64,000 bases of DNA, from assembly GCF_039523075.1 (NCBI RefSeq), contig NZ_BAAAEP010000019.1:13072-77071 (forward strand), written 5' to 3'. Under the pieces are notes generated by a model. It was not told the origin of the DNA, ran no database searches, and saw only the letters and a program-made list of their open reading frames with translations. Position numbers and translations under genes: made by a program. Positions 39,334 to 48,744 of the stretch are shown here, in pieces (positions within the stretch are counted from its first letter, which is position 1; each line of letters starts with the position of its first letter). Origin of the DNA: Caenispirillum bisanense. GTDB lineage: Bacteria > Pseudomonadota > Alphaproteobacteria > Rhodospirillales > Rhodospirillaceae.

Positions 39334-41568
39334 ATGACCCAGGCCCTGACCGTCGAACGCGCCGCCGTCGAGTCCATCGTCCGCGGCGACCACGGCGACC
39401 CCTTTGCCGTCCTCGGCATGCACGGGGGCAACGGCCGGCCCGTGGAAGTCCGTGTCTTCCTGCCCTGGGCGGCGAGCGTGTCGGTGATCGACGCCGCCGA
39501 CGGCAGCGAGGTGGCGGCGCTGGACCGCATCCATGACGGCGGCTTCTTCGCCGCCGCCCTGCCCGGCCGCACCAGCCGTTTCCGCTACCGCCTGCGGGCG
39601 GCCCCGCGCGACGGGGCGCCGACCGAGTTCCACGACGTCTATTCCTTCGCCTATGTGCTGGGCGAGCTGGACGTCCACCTGCTGGCGGAAGGCAACCACC
39701 TGCGGGCGTGGGAGAAGCTGGGCGCCCACCCGCTGGAACTGGGCGGCGTCGCCGGCGTGTCCTTCGCCGTCTGGGCGCCCAATGCCAAGCGGGTGTCGCT
39801 GGTCGGCCCCTTCAACGGCTGGGACGGCCGCGTCAACCCCATGCGCAAGCGCCAGGAATGCGGCGTGTGGGAAATCTTCATGCCGCACATGACGGTGGGG
39901 GAGCTTTACAAGTTCGAACTGCTCGACCCCCACGGCAACCTGCTGCCGCTGAAGCTTGACCCCTACGCCTTCCACTGCGAGCACCCGCCGGCCACCGCCG
40001 CCGTCGTCCACGGCACGCCGGAACTGGAATGGAGCGACGGCGAGTGGATCGCCGAGCGCGAGCGCGCCCTGCAGAACGGCGACTGCCTGCATTCCGCCAT
40101 GACCGTCTACGAAGTCCACCTGGGCAGCTGGAAGCGCCACGACGACGGCAACCGCTACTTCACCTACCGCGAGATGGCGGAAACCCTGGTGCCCTACGTC
40201 AAGGACATGGGCTTCACCCACATCGAGGTGCTGCCGGTCCACGAGTTTCCCTTCGACGGCAGCTGGGGCTACCAGCCCATCGGCCTGTTCGCCCCCACCA
40301 GCCGCTTCGGCAGCCCGCGCGACTTCGCTCATTTCGTCGACGTCTGCCACCGCCACGGCATCGGCGTCATCATCGACTGGGTGCCCGGCCACTTCCCGAC
40401 CGACGCCCACGGCCTCGGCTATTTCGACGGCACCCACCTCTATGAACATGCCGACCCGCGCCAGGGCATGCACATGGACTGGAATACCCTGATCTACAAC
40501 TACGGCCGCCGCGAGGTGCAGAACTTCCTGCTCGCCAACGCCTTGTTCTGGATCGAGTATTTCCACATCGACGGGCTGCGGGTGGATGCCGTGGCGTCCA
40601 TGCTCTACCTCGACTATTCGCGCGAGCAGGGGCAGTGGATCCCGAACGAATACGGCGGCAACGAGAACCTGGCCGCCATCGCCTTCCTGCGCCGGCTGAA
40701 TGAACTGGTCTACACCCAGGGCCGCGGCGCCGTGACCATCGCCGAGGAATCCACCGCCTGGCCCATGGTCAGCCGGCCGGTGTACCTGGGCGGCCTCGGC
40801 TTCGGGTTCAAGTGGAACATGGGCTGGATGCACGACACCTTGCAGTACATGAGCAAGGACCCCATCCACCGCCGCTACCACCACAACCAGATGACCTTCG
40901 GCCTGCTCTATGCTTTCAACGAGAACTTCGTGCTGCCCCTCAGCCACGACGAGGTGGTGCACGGCAAGGGCTCGATGATCGGCAAGATGCCGGGCGACGA
41001 CTGGCAGAAGTTCGCCAACCTGCGCGCCTACTACGCCTTCATGTGGGGGCACCCGGGCAAGAAGCTGCTGTTCATGGGCGGCGAGTTCGGCCAGTGGGCG
41101 GAATGGAACCACGACAAGGGCCTCGACTGGCACCTGCTGGATAACCCCGCCCATGCCGGCGTCCAGCGCCTGATGCGCGACCTCAACCTGACGCTGAAGG
41201 CGCTGCCCGGCCTGTGGAAGCAGGACTTCGAGTGGAACGGCTTCGAGTGGGTGGATGCCTCCGACGTCGACAACTCCATCTTCTCGTTCCTGCGCAAGAC
41301 CGGGGACGAGGCCGATCCGCAGCCGGTTCTCGTGGTCTCCAACTTCACGCCGCTGCCCCACCGGGGCTATCGCATCGGCGTGCCGTCGGGCGGCTTCTGG
41401 CGGGCCCACATCAACACCGACGCCGAGATTTACGGCGGCTCCGGCTGCGGCAACGGCGACGGCGTGATGGCCGAGGCGGTGGAGCATCACGGCCGCCCCT
41501 ACTCCCTCTGTCTGAACCTGCCGCCGCTCGCGACACTCTATTTCACTCCTGAGCGTTCATCCGGTTGA
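39334..41568 (+). CDS. glgB: 1,4-alpha-glucan branching enzyme GlgB
   Basis: The 744-residue protein has an N-terminal carbohydrate-binding domain (DPFAVLGMHGGN), a second beta domain (VWAPNAKRVSLVGPFNGWDG), and a GH13 barrel with GLRVDAVASMLYLDYSR (Asp418), TIAEESTAWP (Glu471) and PLSHDEVVHGK (Asp539). It makes alpha-1,6 branches in the glucan built by GlgE. I chose the ATG at 39334, which has GAGGGAAGAA in front; the ATG at 39319 overlaps the treS stop. The length is full. Confidence 0.96.
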   Translation: MTQALTVERAAVESIVRGDHGDPFAVLGMHGGNGRPVEVRVFLPWAASVSVIDAADGSEVAALDRIHDGGFFAAALPGRTSRFRYRLRAAPRDGAPTEFHDVYSFAYVLGELDVHLLAEGNHLRAWEKLGAHPLELGGVAGVSFAVWAPNAKRVSLVGPFNGWDGRVNPMRKRQECGVWEIFMPHMTVGELYKFELLDPHGNLLPLKLDPYAFHCEHPPATAAVVHGTPELEWSDGEWIAERERALQNGDCLHSAMTVYEVHLGSWKRHDDGNRYFTYREMAETLVPYVKDMGFTHIEVLPVHEFPFDGSWGYQPIGLFAPTSRFGSPRDFAHFVDVCHRHGIGVIIDWVPGHFPTDAHGLGYFDGTHLYEHADPRQGMHMDWNTLIYNYGRREVQNFLLANALFWIEYFHIDGLRVDAVASMLYLDYSREQGQWIPNEYGGNENLAAIAFLRRLNELVYTQGRGAVTIAEESTAWPMVSRPVYLGGLGFGFKWNMGWMHDTLQYMSKDPIHRRYHHNQMTFGLLYAFNENFVLPLSHDEVVHGKGSMIGKMPGDDWQKFANLRAYYAFMWGHPGKKLLFMGGEFGQWAEWNHDKGLDWHLLDNPAHAGVQRLMRDLNLTLKALPGLWKQDFEWNGFEWVDASDVDNSIFSFLRKTGDEADPQPVLVVSNFTPLPHRGYRIGVPSGGFWRAHINTDAEIYGGSGCGNGDGVMAEAVEHHGRPYSLCLNLPPLATLYFTPERSSG

Positions 41569-41621
41569 CGGAGGCCGCCGGTGGCCTCCTCGCCCGCGAG
41601 CAGACAAGGAGGCCCCGGCGG

Positions 41622-43454
41622 ATGCGCGATCACCACCCCATGCCCTTCGGTGCGGAACTCACCCCCGACGGGTGCCGGTTCCGCCTGTGGGCACCGGATG
41701 TTCCAACCGTTACGCTGTGCATTGAAGGACCAGGCCCGGGGCGGGAATTCCCCCTGACCCCCGACGACCAGGGGTGGGTCGACGTGGTGGCCGACGGCGT
41801 GGTGGCGGGCACCCGCTACCGCTGGCGCCTGCCGGACGGGCTGATGGTCCCCGATCCCGCCAGCCGCTTCCAGCCCGACGACGTCCATGGCGCGTCGGAG
41901 GTCATCGACCCGCTCGCCTTCCGCTGGACCGACGGCGACTGGGAAGGGCGGCCGTGGGAGGAAACCGTCCTCTACGAGCTGCACATCGGCACCTTCACCC
42001 CCGAGGGCACCTTCCGCGCCGCCATCGACCGCCTGGACCATCTGGTGGAGCTGGGCGTGACGGCGGTGGAGCTGATGCCGGTGGCCGACTTCCCCGGCCG
42101 CTGGAACTGGGGCTACGACGGCGTCCACCTGTTCGCGCCCGATGCCCGCTATGGCCGCCCCGACGACCTGAAGGCCCTGGTGGATGCCTGCCACGCCCGC
42201 GGGCTGCAGGTGTTCCTTGACGTGGTCTACAACCACTTCGGGCCGGAGGGGAACTACATATACCCCCTCGCCGGCCGCCACTTCTTCGACAGCACCAAGC
42301 ACACGCCCTGGGGCGCCGGCATCGCCTTCGATGCGCCGCACGGCAAGTGGGTCACCGACTTCTTCGTCCACAACGCGCTTCACTGGGTGGACGAATACCA
42401 CTTCGACGGCCTGCGCCTGGATGCCGTGCACGCCATCGAGGACAGCCGCGACCTCGACGTGCTCGACCGCATCGCCGAGGCGGTGCATTCGCGCGAAGGG
42501 CACGACATGCGGCGCATCCATCTGGTGCTGGAGAACGACCTCAACTCCGCCCGCCGGCTGAAGCGCGACGGCCGCCTGCCCACCCACTACGTCGCCCAGT
42601 GGAACGACGACGCCCACCACGCCCTGCACTGCCTGGTGACGGGAGAGGGCGGCGGCTATTACCGCGACTATGCCGCCGACCCGGCCGCCTACCTCATGCG
42701 CATCCTGGCGGAGGGCTTCGCCTACCAGGGCGAGCCGAGCCCGCACCGGGGCGGCGAGGCGCGCGGCGAGCCGTCCGGCCACCTGCCGCCCACCGCCTTC
42801 GTCAACTTCCTGCAGAACCACGACCAGATCGGCAACCGCGCCATGGGCGACCGCATCGACAGCATCGCCCGGCCGGAGGCGGTGATGGCGGCGGAGAGCA
42901 TCGTCCTGCTGGCCCCTGCCATTCCGCTGCTGTTCCAGGGCGAGGAATGGGGCTCGCGCCGGCCCTTCCTGTTCTTCTGCGACTTCGGCGAAGACCTGCA
43001 CGAGGCGGTGCGCAACGGCCGCCGCGCCGAGTTCGAAAGCTTCCCCGAGTTCCGCGACCCGGCGGCGCGGGAGAAGATTCCCGACCCCATGGCCGAAAGC
43101 ACCTTCGAGGCCTCCCGCCTGGACTGGGGCGAGCTGGAGAACCCCTTCCACGCCGACCGCCTCGCCTTCACCAAGGCGCTGCTGTCGGTGCGGCGGCAGG
43201 AGATCGTGCCCCGCCTCGCCGCCATCGACGGCGGCAAGGCACGGGCGGAGCTGATCGCCGACGGCGTGCTGGCAGCCCGCTGGCCGCTGGACGACGGCAC
43301 CCGGCTGTCGCTGCTGGCCAACCTGTCGGAGCGGGCGGTGGACAACATCGTGCCGCTGCAGGGCCGCGCCATCTGGACCACCAACACCGCCGGCGGGCCT
43401 TCGGGCGCGCTGAACCCCTGGGCCGTGATCTGGGCGATCGAGCACGCGCAATGA
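41622..43454 (+). CDS. treZ: Malto-oligosyltrehalose trehalohydrolase TreZ
   Basis: The 610-residue protein has the TreZ layout: FGAELTPDGCRFRLWAPDVPTVTL, VLYELHIGTFTPEGTFRAAID, DFPGRWNWGYDGVHLFAP, GLRLDAVHAIED (Asp267), LVLENDLNS (Glu304) and FLQNHDQIGNRA (Asp401). It cleaves trehalose from maltooligosyl-trehalose made by TreY. The ATG at 41622 has AAGGAGG nine bases upstream; the frame is open back to a TTG at 41565 that overlaps glgB. Its stop overlaps treY by four bases. Confidence 0.95.
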   Translation: MRDHHPMPFGAELTPDGCRFRLWAPDVPTVTLCIEGPGPGREFPLTPDDQGWVDVVADGVVAGTRYRWRLPDGLMVPDPASRFQPDDVHGASEVIDPLAFRWTDGDWEGRPWEETVLYELHIGTFTPEGTFRAAIDRLDHLVELGVTAVELMPVADFPGRWNWGYDGVHLFAPDARYGRPDDLKALVDACHARGLQVFLDVVYNHFGPEGNYIYPLAGRHFFDSTKHTPWGAGIAFDAPHGKWVTDFFVHNALHWVDEYHFDGLRLDAVHAIEDSRDLDVLDRIAEAVHSREGHDMRRIHLVLENDLNSARRLKRDGRLPTHYVAQWNDDAHHALHCLVTGEGGGYYRDYAADPAAYLMRILAEGFAYQGEPSPHRGGEARGEPSGHLPPTAFVNFLQNHDQIGNRAMGDRIDSIARPEAVMAAESIVLLAPAIPLLFQGEEWGSRRPFLFFCDFGEDLHEAVRNGRRAEFESFPEFRDPAAREKIPDPMAESTFEASRLDWGELENPFHADRLAFTKALLSVRRQEIVPRLAAIDGGKARAELIADGVLAARWPLDDGTRLSLLANLSERAVDNIVPLQGRAIWTTNTAGGPSGALNPWAVIWAIEHAQ

Positions 43455-46348
43455 CAGACCGCACCGTCCCCGACGCCACCTACCGCCTGCAGTTCAACAA
43501 GGACTTCACCTTCGCCGATGCCGAGCGGCTGGTGCCCTATCTGGCGGACCTGGGCATCAGCCACCTTTATGCCTCGCCGTTCTTCAAGGCGCGGCCGGGC
43601 TCGACCCACGGCTACGACATCATCGACCACAACGCCCTCAACCCCGAGGTCGGGGACGAGGCGGCGCTGGCCCGCCTGTCGGGCGCCCTGAAGGCGCGGG
43701 GCATGGGCCAGATCGTCGACTTCGTCCCCAACCACATGGGCGTCGCCGAGGCCGAGAACGGCTGGTGGCTCGACGTGCTGGAATACGGCCAGGGCAGCCC
43801 CTTCGCCGAATACTTCGACATCGACTTCCACCCCGCCAAGGCCGAACTGCGCGGCAAGGTGCTGCTGCCGGTGCTGGGCGACCACTACGGCGCGGTGCTG
43901 GAGGACGGGCAGCTGGTGGTGCGGCTCGACCCCGCCATCGGCGGCTTTTCCGTCTGGTACTGGGACCACCGCTTCCCCCTCACCCCCTACCGCTACGGCA
44001 CCCTGTTCACCGCCCTGCTGCCGGCCCTGCGGCGGGCGGAGGGGGTGGCGGCGGAGGCGGTGGCGGCGGTGGAGGAGATCGCCGCCGGCTTCCGCGAGGT
44101 GCGCGCCGCCGCCCGCTCCGGCCGCGCCCGCGGCGCCCGCCGGGCGCGGGCGGAAGGGCTGAAGCAGCGCTTCGCCGCCGCGCTCGACGCCCACCCGGCC
44201 CTGCACGATGCCATCGACGCCGCCCTGGCGCCGTTCCGCGGCACCCCCGGCGAGGCGGCCAGCTTCCTGCCGCTGCACCGGCTGCTGGAGGCGCAGAACT
44301 ACCGGCTGGCGTTCTGGCGGGTGGCGTCGGACGAGATCAACTATCGCCGCTTCTTCCAGATCAACGACCTCGCCGGCCTGCGGGTGGAGGTGCCGGCGGT
44401 GTTCGAGGCCTCCCACCGGCTGGTGCTGCGGCTGCTGGCGGAAGGCCACATCGAGGGCCTGCGCATCGACCACGTCGACGGCCTGTTCGACCCCAAGGGC
44501 TACCTGCAGCGGCTGGCGGAGAAATGCCGCGCCGCCACCGGCGCTGATACGGATACGTATGTTCTGGTCGAGAAGATCCTCGGCCATCACGAGCGGCTGC
44601 GTCCCGACTGGCGGGTGGACGGCACCACCGGCTATGAAGCGCTGAACGAGATCAACGGCCTGTTCGTCGACCCAGCGGCGGAACGGCGGCTGACCCGCAC
44701 CTATGCCCGCACCACCGGCGAAAGCACCGACTTCGAGGCCATCGTCCGCGCCGGCAAGCGGCAGGTGATGCAGCAGGAACTGGCGTCGGAGGTGGGCACC
44801 CTCGCCAATGGCCTGGCGCGGCTGTCGGAACGCAACTGGCGCACCCGCGACTACACCCTGCGCGACGTCCGGCTGGCGCTGACGGAGGTGATCGCCTGCT
44901 TCCCGGTCTATCGCACCTACATCGACACCCGCCGCCCGGCGCCGGAAGACCTGCGCGACATCGAATGGGCGGTGGCGCAGGCGCGCAAGAACCCGGCCTT
45001 CCACGACGACAGCATCTTCGACTTCCTGCGCGCCGTGCTGACCAGCGATGCCGGCCGTCGCCGCGACGATCCCTTCCCGCGGGAGGAGGTGCGCCGCCTC
45101 GCCCGCCGCGCCCAGCAGGTGACCAGCCCGGTGATGGCCAAGGGGCTGGAGGACACGGCGTTCTACCGCTACAACCGGCTGGCCTCGCTGAACGAGGTGG
45201 GCGGCCACCCCGACGTGTTCGGCGTCACCCCCGCCGCCTTCCACCGCCGCATGACGGAGCGGGCGCGGCTGTGGCCGCACAGCATGCTCACCACCGCCAC
45301 CCACGACACCAAGCGCGGCGAGGACGTGCGCGCCCGCATCAACGTGCTGACCGAAATGCCGGAGGAATGGACCCGGCGGGTGCGCCGCTGGACCCTGCTC
45401 AACCGCCGCCGCAAGCCGGAGGTGGAGGGGACCCCGGCGCCGTCGGCCAACGACGAATACCTGTTCTACCAGACCCTGCTCGGCGCCTGGCCGCCGGAAC
45501 TCGCCCTGCCCGAGGACGGCAGCGACGATCCGGCCGTTCTGGCGGCGGTGGACGACCTGCGCGACCGCCTGTGCGCCTACATGACCAAGGCGGTGCGCGA
45601 GGCCAAGGTGCATTCCGCCTGGACCCGTCCCGACGCCGCCTATGAACAGGCGGTGTCGCGGTGGGTGGAACGGGTGATGGATGCCCGCCGCCGCAACCCC
45701 TTCCTGGCCGACTTCCTGCCGTTCCAGGCCCGCGCGGCGCGGGTCGGCGCGGTGAACGGGCTGGCCCAGGCGGCGCTCAAGTTCACCTGCCCCGGCGTGC
45801 CCGACATCTATCAGGGGTGCGAGCTGTGGGAACTGAGCCTGGTCGACCCCGACAACCGCCGCCCGGTGGACTTCGACCGCCGCCACGCCGCCCTGGGCGA
45901 CCTGCGCCGCACCTTCGGCGACGACAGTCCGCGGGGGACGGCGGCGCGCGCCCTGCTCGACCGCTGGACCGACGGCACCGTCAAGCTGCTGCTGACCTGG
46001 CGGCTGCTGACCCTGCGCCGCCGCCTGCCGGACCTGTTCCGCCACGGCGATTACCGGCCGCTGGAGGCGACGGGGGAGCACGCCCACCGCCTGCTCGCCT
46101 TCGAACGCCGCCACGGCGGCCGCCGTCTGGTGGTGGTGGTGCCGCGGCTGGTGCTGCCGCTCATGCCCGGCGACGACGACTGGCCGCTCGGTACCGCCTG
46201 GGGGAACACCGCCCTGCCGCTGAAGGACGCCGCCGGCGCCGGTCCCCTGCGCGACGTGCTGACGGGGGAGCGCATGGGTGCCGAAACGACCGCGGCGGGC
46301 GATCTGCTGCGGCATCTGCCGCTGGCGGTTCTGATCAATGAGGATTAG
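43451..46348 (+). CDS. treY: Malto-oligosyltrehalose synthase TreY
   Basis: The 965-residue protein starts TYRLQFNKDFTFADAERLVPYLADLGISHLYASP, the TreY hallmark. It continues with GYDIIDHNALNPEVG, VDFVPNHMGV, GLRIDHVDGLFDPKGYL (Asp340), VLVEKILG (Glu374), TTATHDTKRGEDVRARI and TCPGVPDIYQGCELW. It turns the reducing-end alpha-1,4 bond of maltodextrins into an alpha,alpha-1,1 bond. An Ala/Arg-rich insert near residues 195-240 is a common variable loop. With TreZ it releases trehalose from the GlgE glucan, so this operon could run a full trehalose-glucan cycle. It is the last gene of the operon. Confidence 0.95.
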   Translation: MTDRTVPDATYRLQFNKDFTFADAERLVPYLADLGISHLYASPFFKARPGSTHGYDIIDHNALNPEVGDEAALARLSGALKARGMGQIVDFVPNHMGVAEAENGWWLDVLEYGQGSPFAEYFDIDFHPAKAELRGKVLLPVLGDHYGAVLEDGQLVVRLDPAIGGFSVWYWDHRFPLTPYRYGTLFTALLPALRRAEGVAAEAVAAVEEIAAGFREVRAAARSGRARGARRARAEGLKQRFAAALDAHPALHDAIDAALAPFRGTPGEAASFLPLHRLLEAQNYRLAFWRVASDEINYRRFFQINDLAGLRVEVPAVFEASHRLVLRLLAEGHIEGLRIDHVDGLFDPKGYLQRLAEKCRAATGADTDTYVLVEKILGHHERLRPDWRVDGTTGYEALNEINGLFVDPAAERRLTRTYARTTGESTDFEAIVRAGKRQVMQQELASEVGTLANGLARLSERNWRTRDYTLRDVRLALTEVIACFPVYRTYIDTRRPAPEDLRDIEWAVAQARKNPAFHDDSIFDFLRAVLTSDAGRRRDDPFPREEVRRLARRAQQVTSPVMAKGLEDTAFYRYNRLASLNEVGGHPDVFGVTPAAFHRRMTERARLWPHSMLTTATHDTKRGEDVRARINVLTEMPEEWTRRVRRWTLLNRRRKPEVEGTPAPSANDEYLFYQTLLGAWPPELALPEDGSDDPAVLAAVDDLRDRLCAYMTKAVREAKVHSAWTRPDAAYEQAVSRWVERVMDARRRNPFLADFLPFQARAARVGAVNGLAQAALKFTCPGVPDIYQGCELWELSLVDPDNRRPVDFDRRHAALGDLRRTFGDDSPRGTAARALLDRWTDGTVKLLLTWRLLTLRRRLPDLFRHGDYRPLEATGEHAHRLLAFERRHGGRRLVVVVPRLVLPLMPGDDDWPLGTAWGNTALPLKDAAGAGPLRDVLTGERMGAETTAAGDLLRHLPLAVLINED

Positions 46349-46422
46349 GCGAAAGTTCTTGCTTCACAGGCCCGTGCGAACGTGCGACCCTGCGGGAACT
46401 ATTTCCTGCAGCAAGAGCCATC

Positions 46423-46818
46423 ATGTCTGTCCAGGACCCCATCCTCACCGGCCTTGCCGGTCTGCTTGCTCCGGTCGGTGCCATCCGGCCGGAGCGGCAG
46501 GTGCGCCCGCTGTTCGCCGTCGTGCATGACACCACCCGCCCGCTGCCCGACCGCCTGGCGGCGGCGGAAGCGGTGGCGGAGCTGAAGGAGCGGCTGTTCC
46601 GCGACACCGCAGCGGCCGGCGGCAATGCCGTCACCGGACCGCTTGACCAGGCGCTGGCGCTGGTGGACATGCTGGCGCCCGACGACCAGAGCCTGCTCGA
46701 CCGCCTGGGCTGCGGGGCGGCGGCGCTCACCCGCGACATCATCGCCCGCCACCGCGATCCCGCCGCGCCGGCCCCGGCGCTGCAGGCCCTGCTGCGGGCC
46801 GGGCAACTGCCGGACTGA
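46423..46818 (+). CDS. Hypothetical helical protein
   Basis: The 131-residue protein is predicted to be all-helical, with no cysteine cluster, signal or membrane segment. One stretch reads LPDRLAAAEAVAELKERLFRDTAAAGG. It begins 74 bases after treY with no clear terminator between, so read-through is possible. I do not recognise the family. Codon use matches the neighbours, which supports a real gene. Confidence 0.6.
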   Translation: MSVQDPILTGLAGLLAPVGAIRPERQVRPLFAVVHDTTRPLPDRLAAAEAVAELKERLFRDTAAAGGNAVTGPLDQALALVDMLAPDDQSLLDRLGCGAAALTRDIIARHRDPAAPAPALQALLRAGQLPD

Positions 46819-46875
46819 TCCGCCGCCAGCCGCGCCGCCGCCCGCCGGCAGCGCCCGCCAGCGCCCGCACCGCCG

Positions 46876-47343
46876 TCAGTGCAGGGTGCGGCTGCCGCTG
46901 CCGGAGGTATCCTCGGTCACCGCCGCCGCCGTCACGCCGGGCGGCATGATGGCCTCGCGCAGGGTCGCCACCACGTGCGGCAGTTCCGCCTCGCCATAGG
47001 GTTCCGCCGGCTGCAGGCCCCACACCGGCTTCGGCCACGCCGGATCGTCGGCGAAGCGGGCGATGACGTGGACGTGCAGCTGCCGCACCATGTTGCCCAG
47101 GGCGGCGACGTTCATCTTGTCCGCCTTGGTGAAGGCCTGCAGCAGTTCCGCCGCCTGCGCCGTTTCCTCCACCAGCCGCTGGCGGTCCTCCCGCGACAGT
47201 TCGTACACCTCGGCGATGCCCTCGCGCTGCGGCACCAGGATCAGCCAGGGATAGGTGCGGTCGTTCATCAGCAGCACCCGGCACAGCGGCCAGCGGGCGA
47301 TTTCCACGGTGTCGGCGGCGAGGCGGTCATCGAGGGTGAACAT
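46876..47343 (-). CDS. HIT-family nucleotide-binding protein
   Basis: The 155-residue protein has the HIT fold: RVLLMNDRTYPWLILVPQREGIAEVYEL, ADKMNVAALGNMVRQLHVHVIARF and WPKPVWG. The triad motif reads QLHVHVIAR, i.e. H-x-H-x-x with the first histidine of HxHxHxx changed to Gln, as in many DUF/Fhit-like bacterial members of the galactose-1-phosphate uridylyltransferase branch. It should bind nucleotides and hydrolyse a nucleoside phosphate link. The natural substrate is not known. Confidence 0.88.
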   Translation of the reverse strand: MFTLDDRLAADTVEIARWPLCRVLLMNDRTYPWLILVPQREGIAEVYELSREDRQRLVEETAQAAELLQAFTKADKMNVAALGNMVRQLHVHVIARFADDPAWPKPVWGLQPAEPYGEAELPHVVATLREAIMPPGVTAAAVTEDTSGSGSRTLH

Positions 47344-47501
47344 GGCACATCAACCCGGCAAACATCGAAACAGGCCGCTATCCTGCCGCAAGGGCTCCGT
47401 GCTGTCACGGTGAGAACGGCTCTTGGTGATCATGGCCGGCCTGCGGCATGGTACTGCCCCCGCGACCGCCGCGCGCGACAACCGACCAGGAGACCCCGAG
47501 G

Positions 47502-48452
47502 GTGCCGCCCAGCCAGCCGCCCACTGCCGCCGCCACACCCGCCGCCGCCCGGCCGTGGTACCTGTCGCCATACCTGATGCTGGTGCTGCCGCCGCTGTTC
47601 TGGGCCGGCAACGCGGTGGTCGGGCGGGTGGCGGTGGCCGAGGTGTCGCCGCTGGCCCTGTCGACGGTGCGCTGGGCGCTGGCCATCCTGCTGCTGCTGC
47701 CGCTGACGCTGACCGGCCTGCTGACCCAGTGGCCGGTGGTGCGGCGGCGGTGGAAGTCGCTGGCGGTGCTCGGCATCCTGTCGTCGGGGCTCTACAACCT
47801 GCTGCTCTACATGGCGCTGGAGACCACCACCGCCATCAACGTCACCCTGCTCAACTCCGCCATGCCCATGACCATCGTGCTGGTGTCGTGGATGTGGCTG
47901 CGCGATCGGCCGAGCCGCGGCGCCATGGCCGGCATCGTGCTGTCGATGATCGGCGTCGCGGTGGTGGTCAGCCGTGGCGAGCCGGCGGTGCTGCTGGGGC
48001 TGGAACTGCACCAGGGCGATGCGCTGATGCTGGTGGCGGTGGTGGTGTGGGCGATCTATTCCGTCATGCTGCGGGCGCATCCGCCGGGGCTGACGCCGGG
48101 GGTGTTCCTGACCGTGCAGATGGCCATGGGGCTGTTGTTCCTGATGCCCTTCTACGGCATCGAGATCGCCATGGGCGGCGGCGCCATTCCGCTGACCTGG
48201 ACCATCGTCGCCGTGTTCGCCTTCATCGCCACCGGCCCGGCCATCGGCGCCTTCTACTTCTGGAATCGCGGCGTGGCGGAGGCCGGGGCCAATACCGCCG
48301 GGCTCTACATCAACCTGCTGCCGGTGTTCACCGCCATCCTGGCGGTGATCTTCCTGGGCGAGGAATTCCGCTGGTACCACGCCGCCGGCCTGGCCCTCAT
48401 CTTCACCGGAATCGCCCTGGCGACCCTGCGGCGGCGGCGGCCGGCGGCCTGA
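47502..48452 (+). CDS. EamA-family (DMT) transporter
   Basis: The 316-residue protein has ten helices in two EamA repeats (LVLPPLFWAGNAVVGRVAVAEVSPLALSTVRWALA and NTAGLYINLLPVFTAILAVIFLGEEF). I chose the GTG at 47502 because AGGAGA lies eight bases ahead; the frame extends to an ATG at 47448. It is divergent from the HIT gene and ends at a clear terminator. The substrate is unknown. Confidence 0.83.
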   Translation: MPPSQPPTAAATPAAARPWYLSPYLMLVLPPLFWAGNAVVGRVAVAEVSPLALSTVRWALAILLLLPLTLTGLLTQWPVVRRRWKSLAVLGILSSGLYNLLLYMALETTTAINVTLLNSAMPMTIVLVSWMWLRDRPSRGAMAGIVLSMIGVAVVVSRGEPAVLLGLELHQGDALMLVAVVVWAIYSVMLRAHPPGLTPGVFLTVQMAMGLLFLMPFYGIEIAMGGGAIPLTWTIVAVFAFIATGPAIGAFYFWNRGVAEAGANTAGLYINLLPVFTAILAVIFLGEEFRWYHAAGLALIFTGIALATLRRRRPAA

Positions 48453-48484
48453 CCCGGACCCCGCCGGACACACCCGCGTGAGCA

Positions 48485-48525
48485 GCCCCGTTTCCGGGAA
48501 CATCGGAGACGGGGCATTGTTTTTT
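48485..48525 (+). terminator. Intrinsic terminator after the EamA transporter gene
   Basis: A 12-bp stem with one G-U pair (48485-48496 with 48504-48515) and a seven-base loop is followed by ATTG and six T. It separates the transporter from the respiratory cluster downstream. Confidence 0.88.
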
Positions 48526-48627
48526 CCCCGCACGGCGACCATGATCTACCCGAGTGCCTTGCAAGGATAATCGCCGCCGCACCGCCGCCCGATGCGGCAA
48601 AAGGCCGGCCTGCCGAGGGGACACGCC

Positions 48628-48735
48628 ATGACCTACTCCGACCGCAAGACCAGGAAATACGTCACCGCCGCGCTGTTGCTGGCGGTCGCCGCCGGGTTTT
48701 ATCTCAGCGCCTTCCTGATGCTCTCCACCGGCTGA
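48628..48735 (+). CDS. 35-residue single-helix membrane peptide of the oxidase cluster
   Basis: The frame codes for 35 residues: a basic start (MTYSDRKTRKYVT) and one membrane helix (AALLLAVAAGFYLSAFLML). A GAGGGG is seven bases ahead of the ATG and a GATAAT box lies at 48566-48571. It is nine bases upstream of the DUF420 gene. The pattern resembles the tiny 'cytochrome oxidase small assembly' or accessory subunits found beside oxidase genes, whose sequence is hardly conserved. It is too short to assign with certainty. Confidence 0.62.
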   Translation: MTYSDRKTRKYVTAALLLAVAAGFYLSAFLMLSTG

Positions 48736-48744
48736 GGGGGAGCC

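Noticed and set aside
42722..46315. 1197-codon minus-strand frame
   Set aside because: It is antisense to treY/treZ and reads as Gln/His/Val-rich noise without domains.
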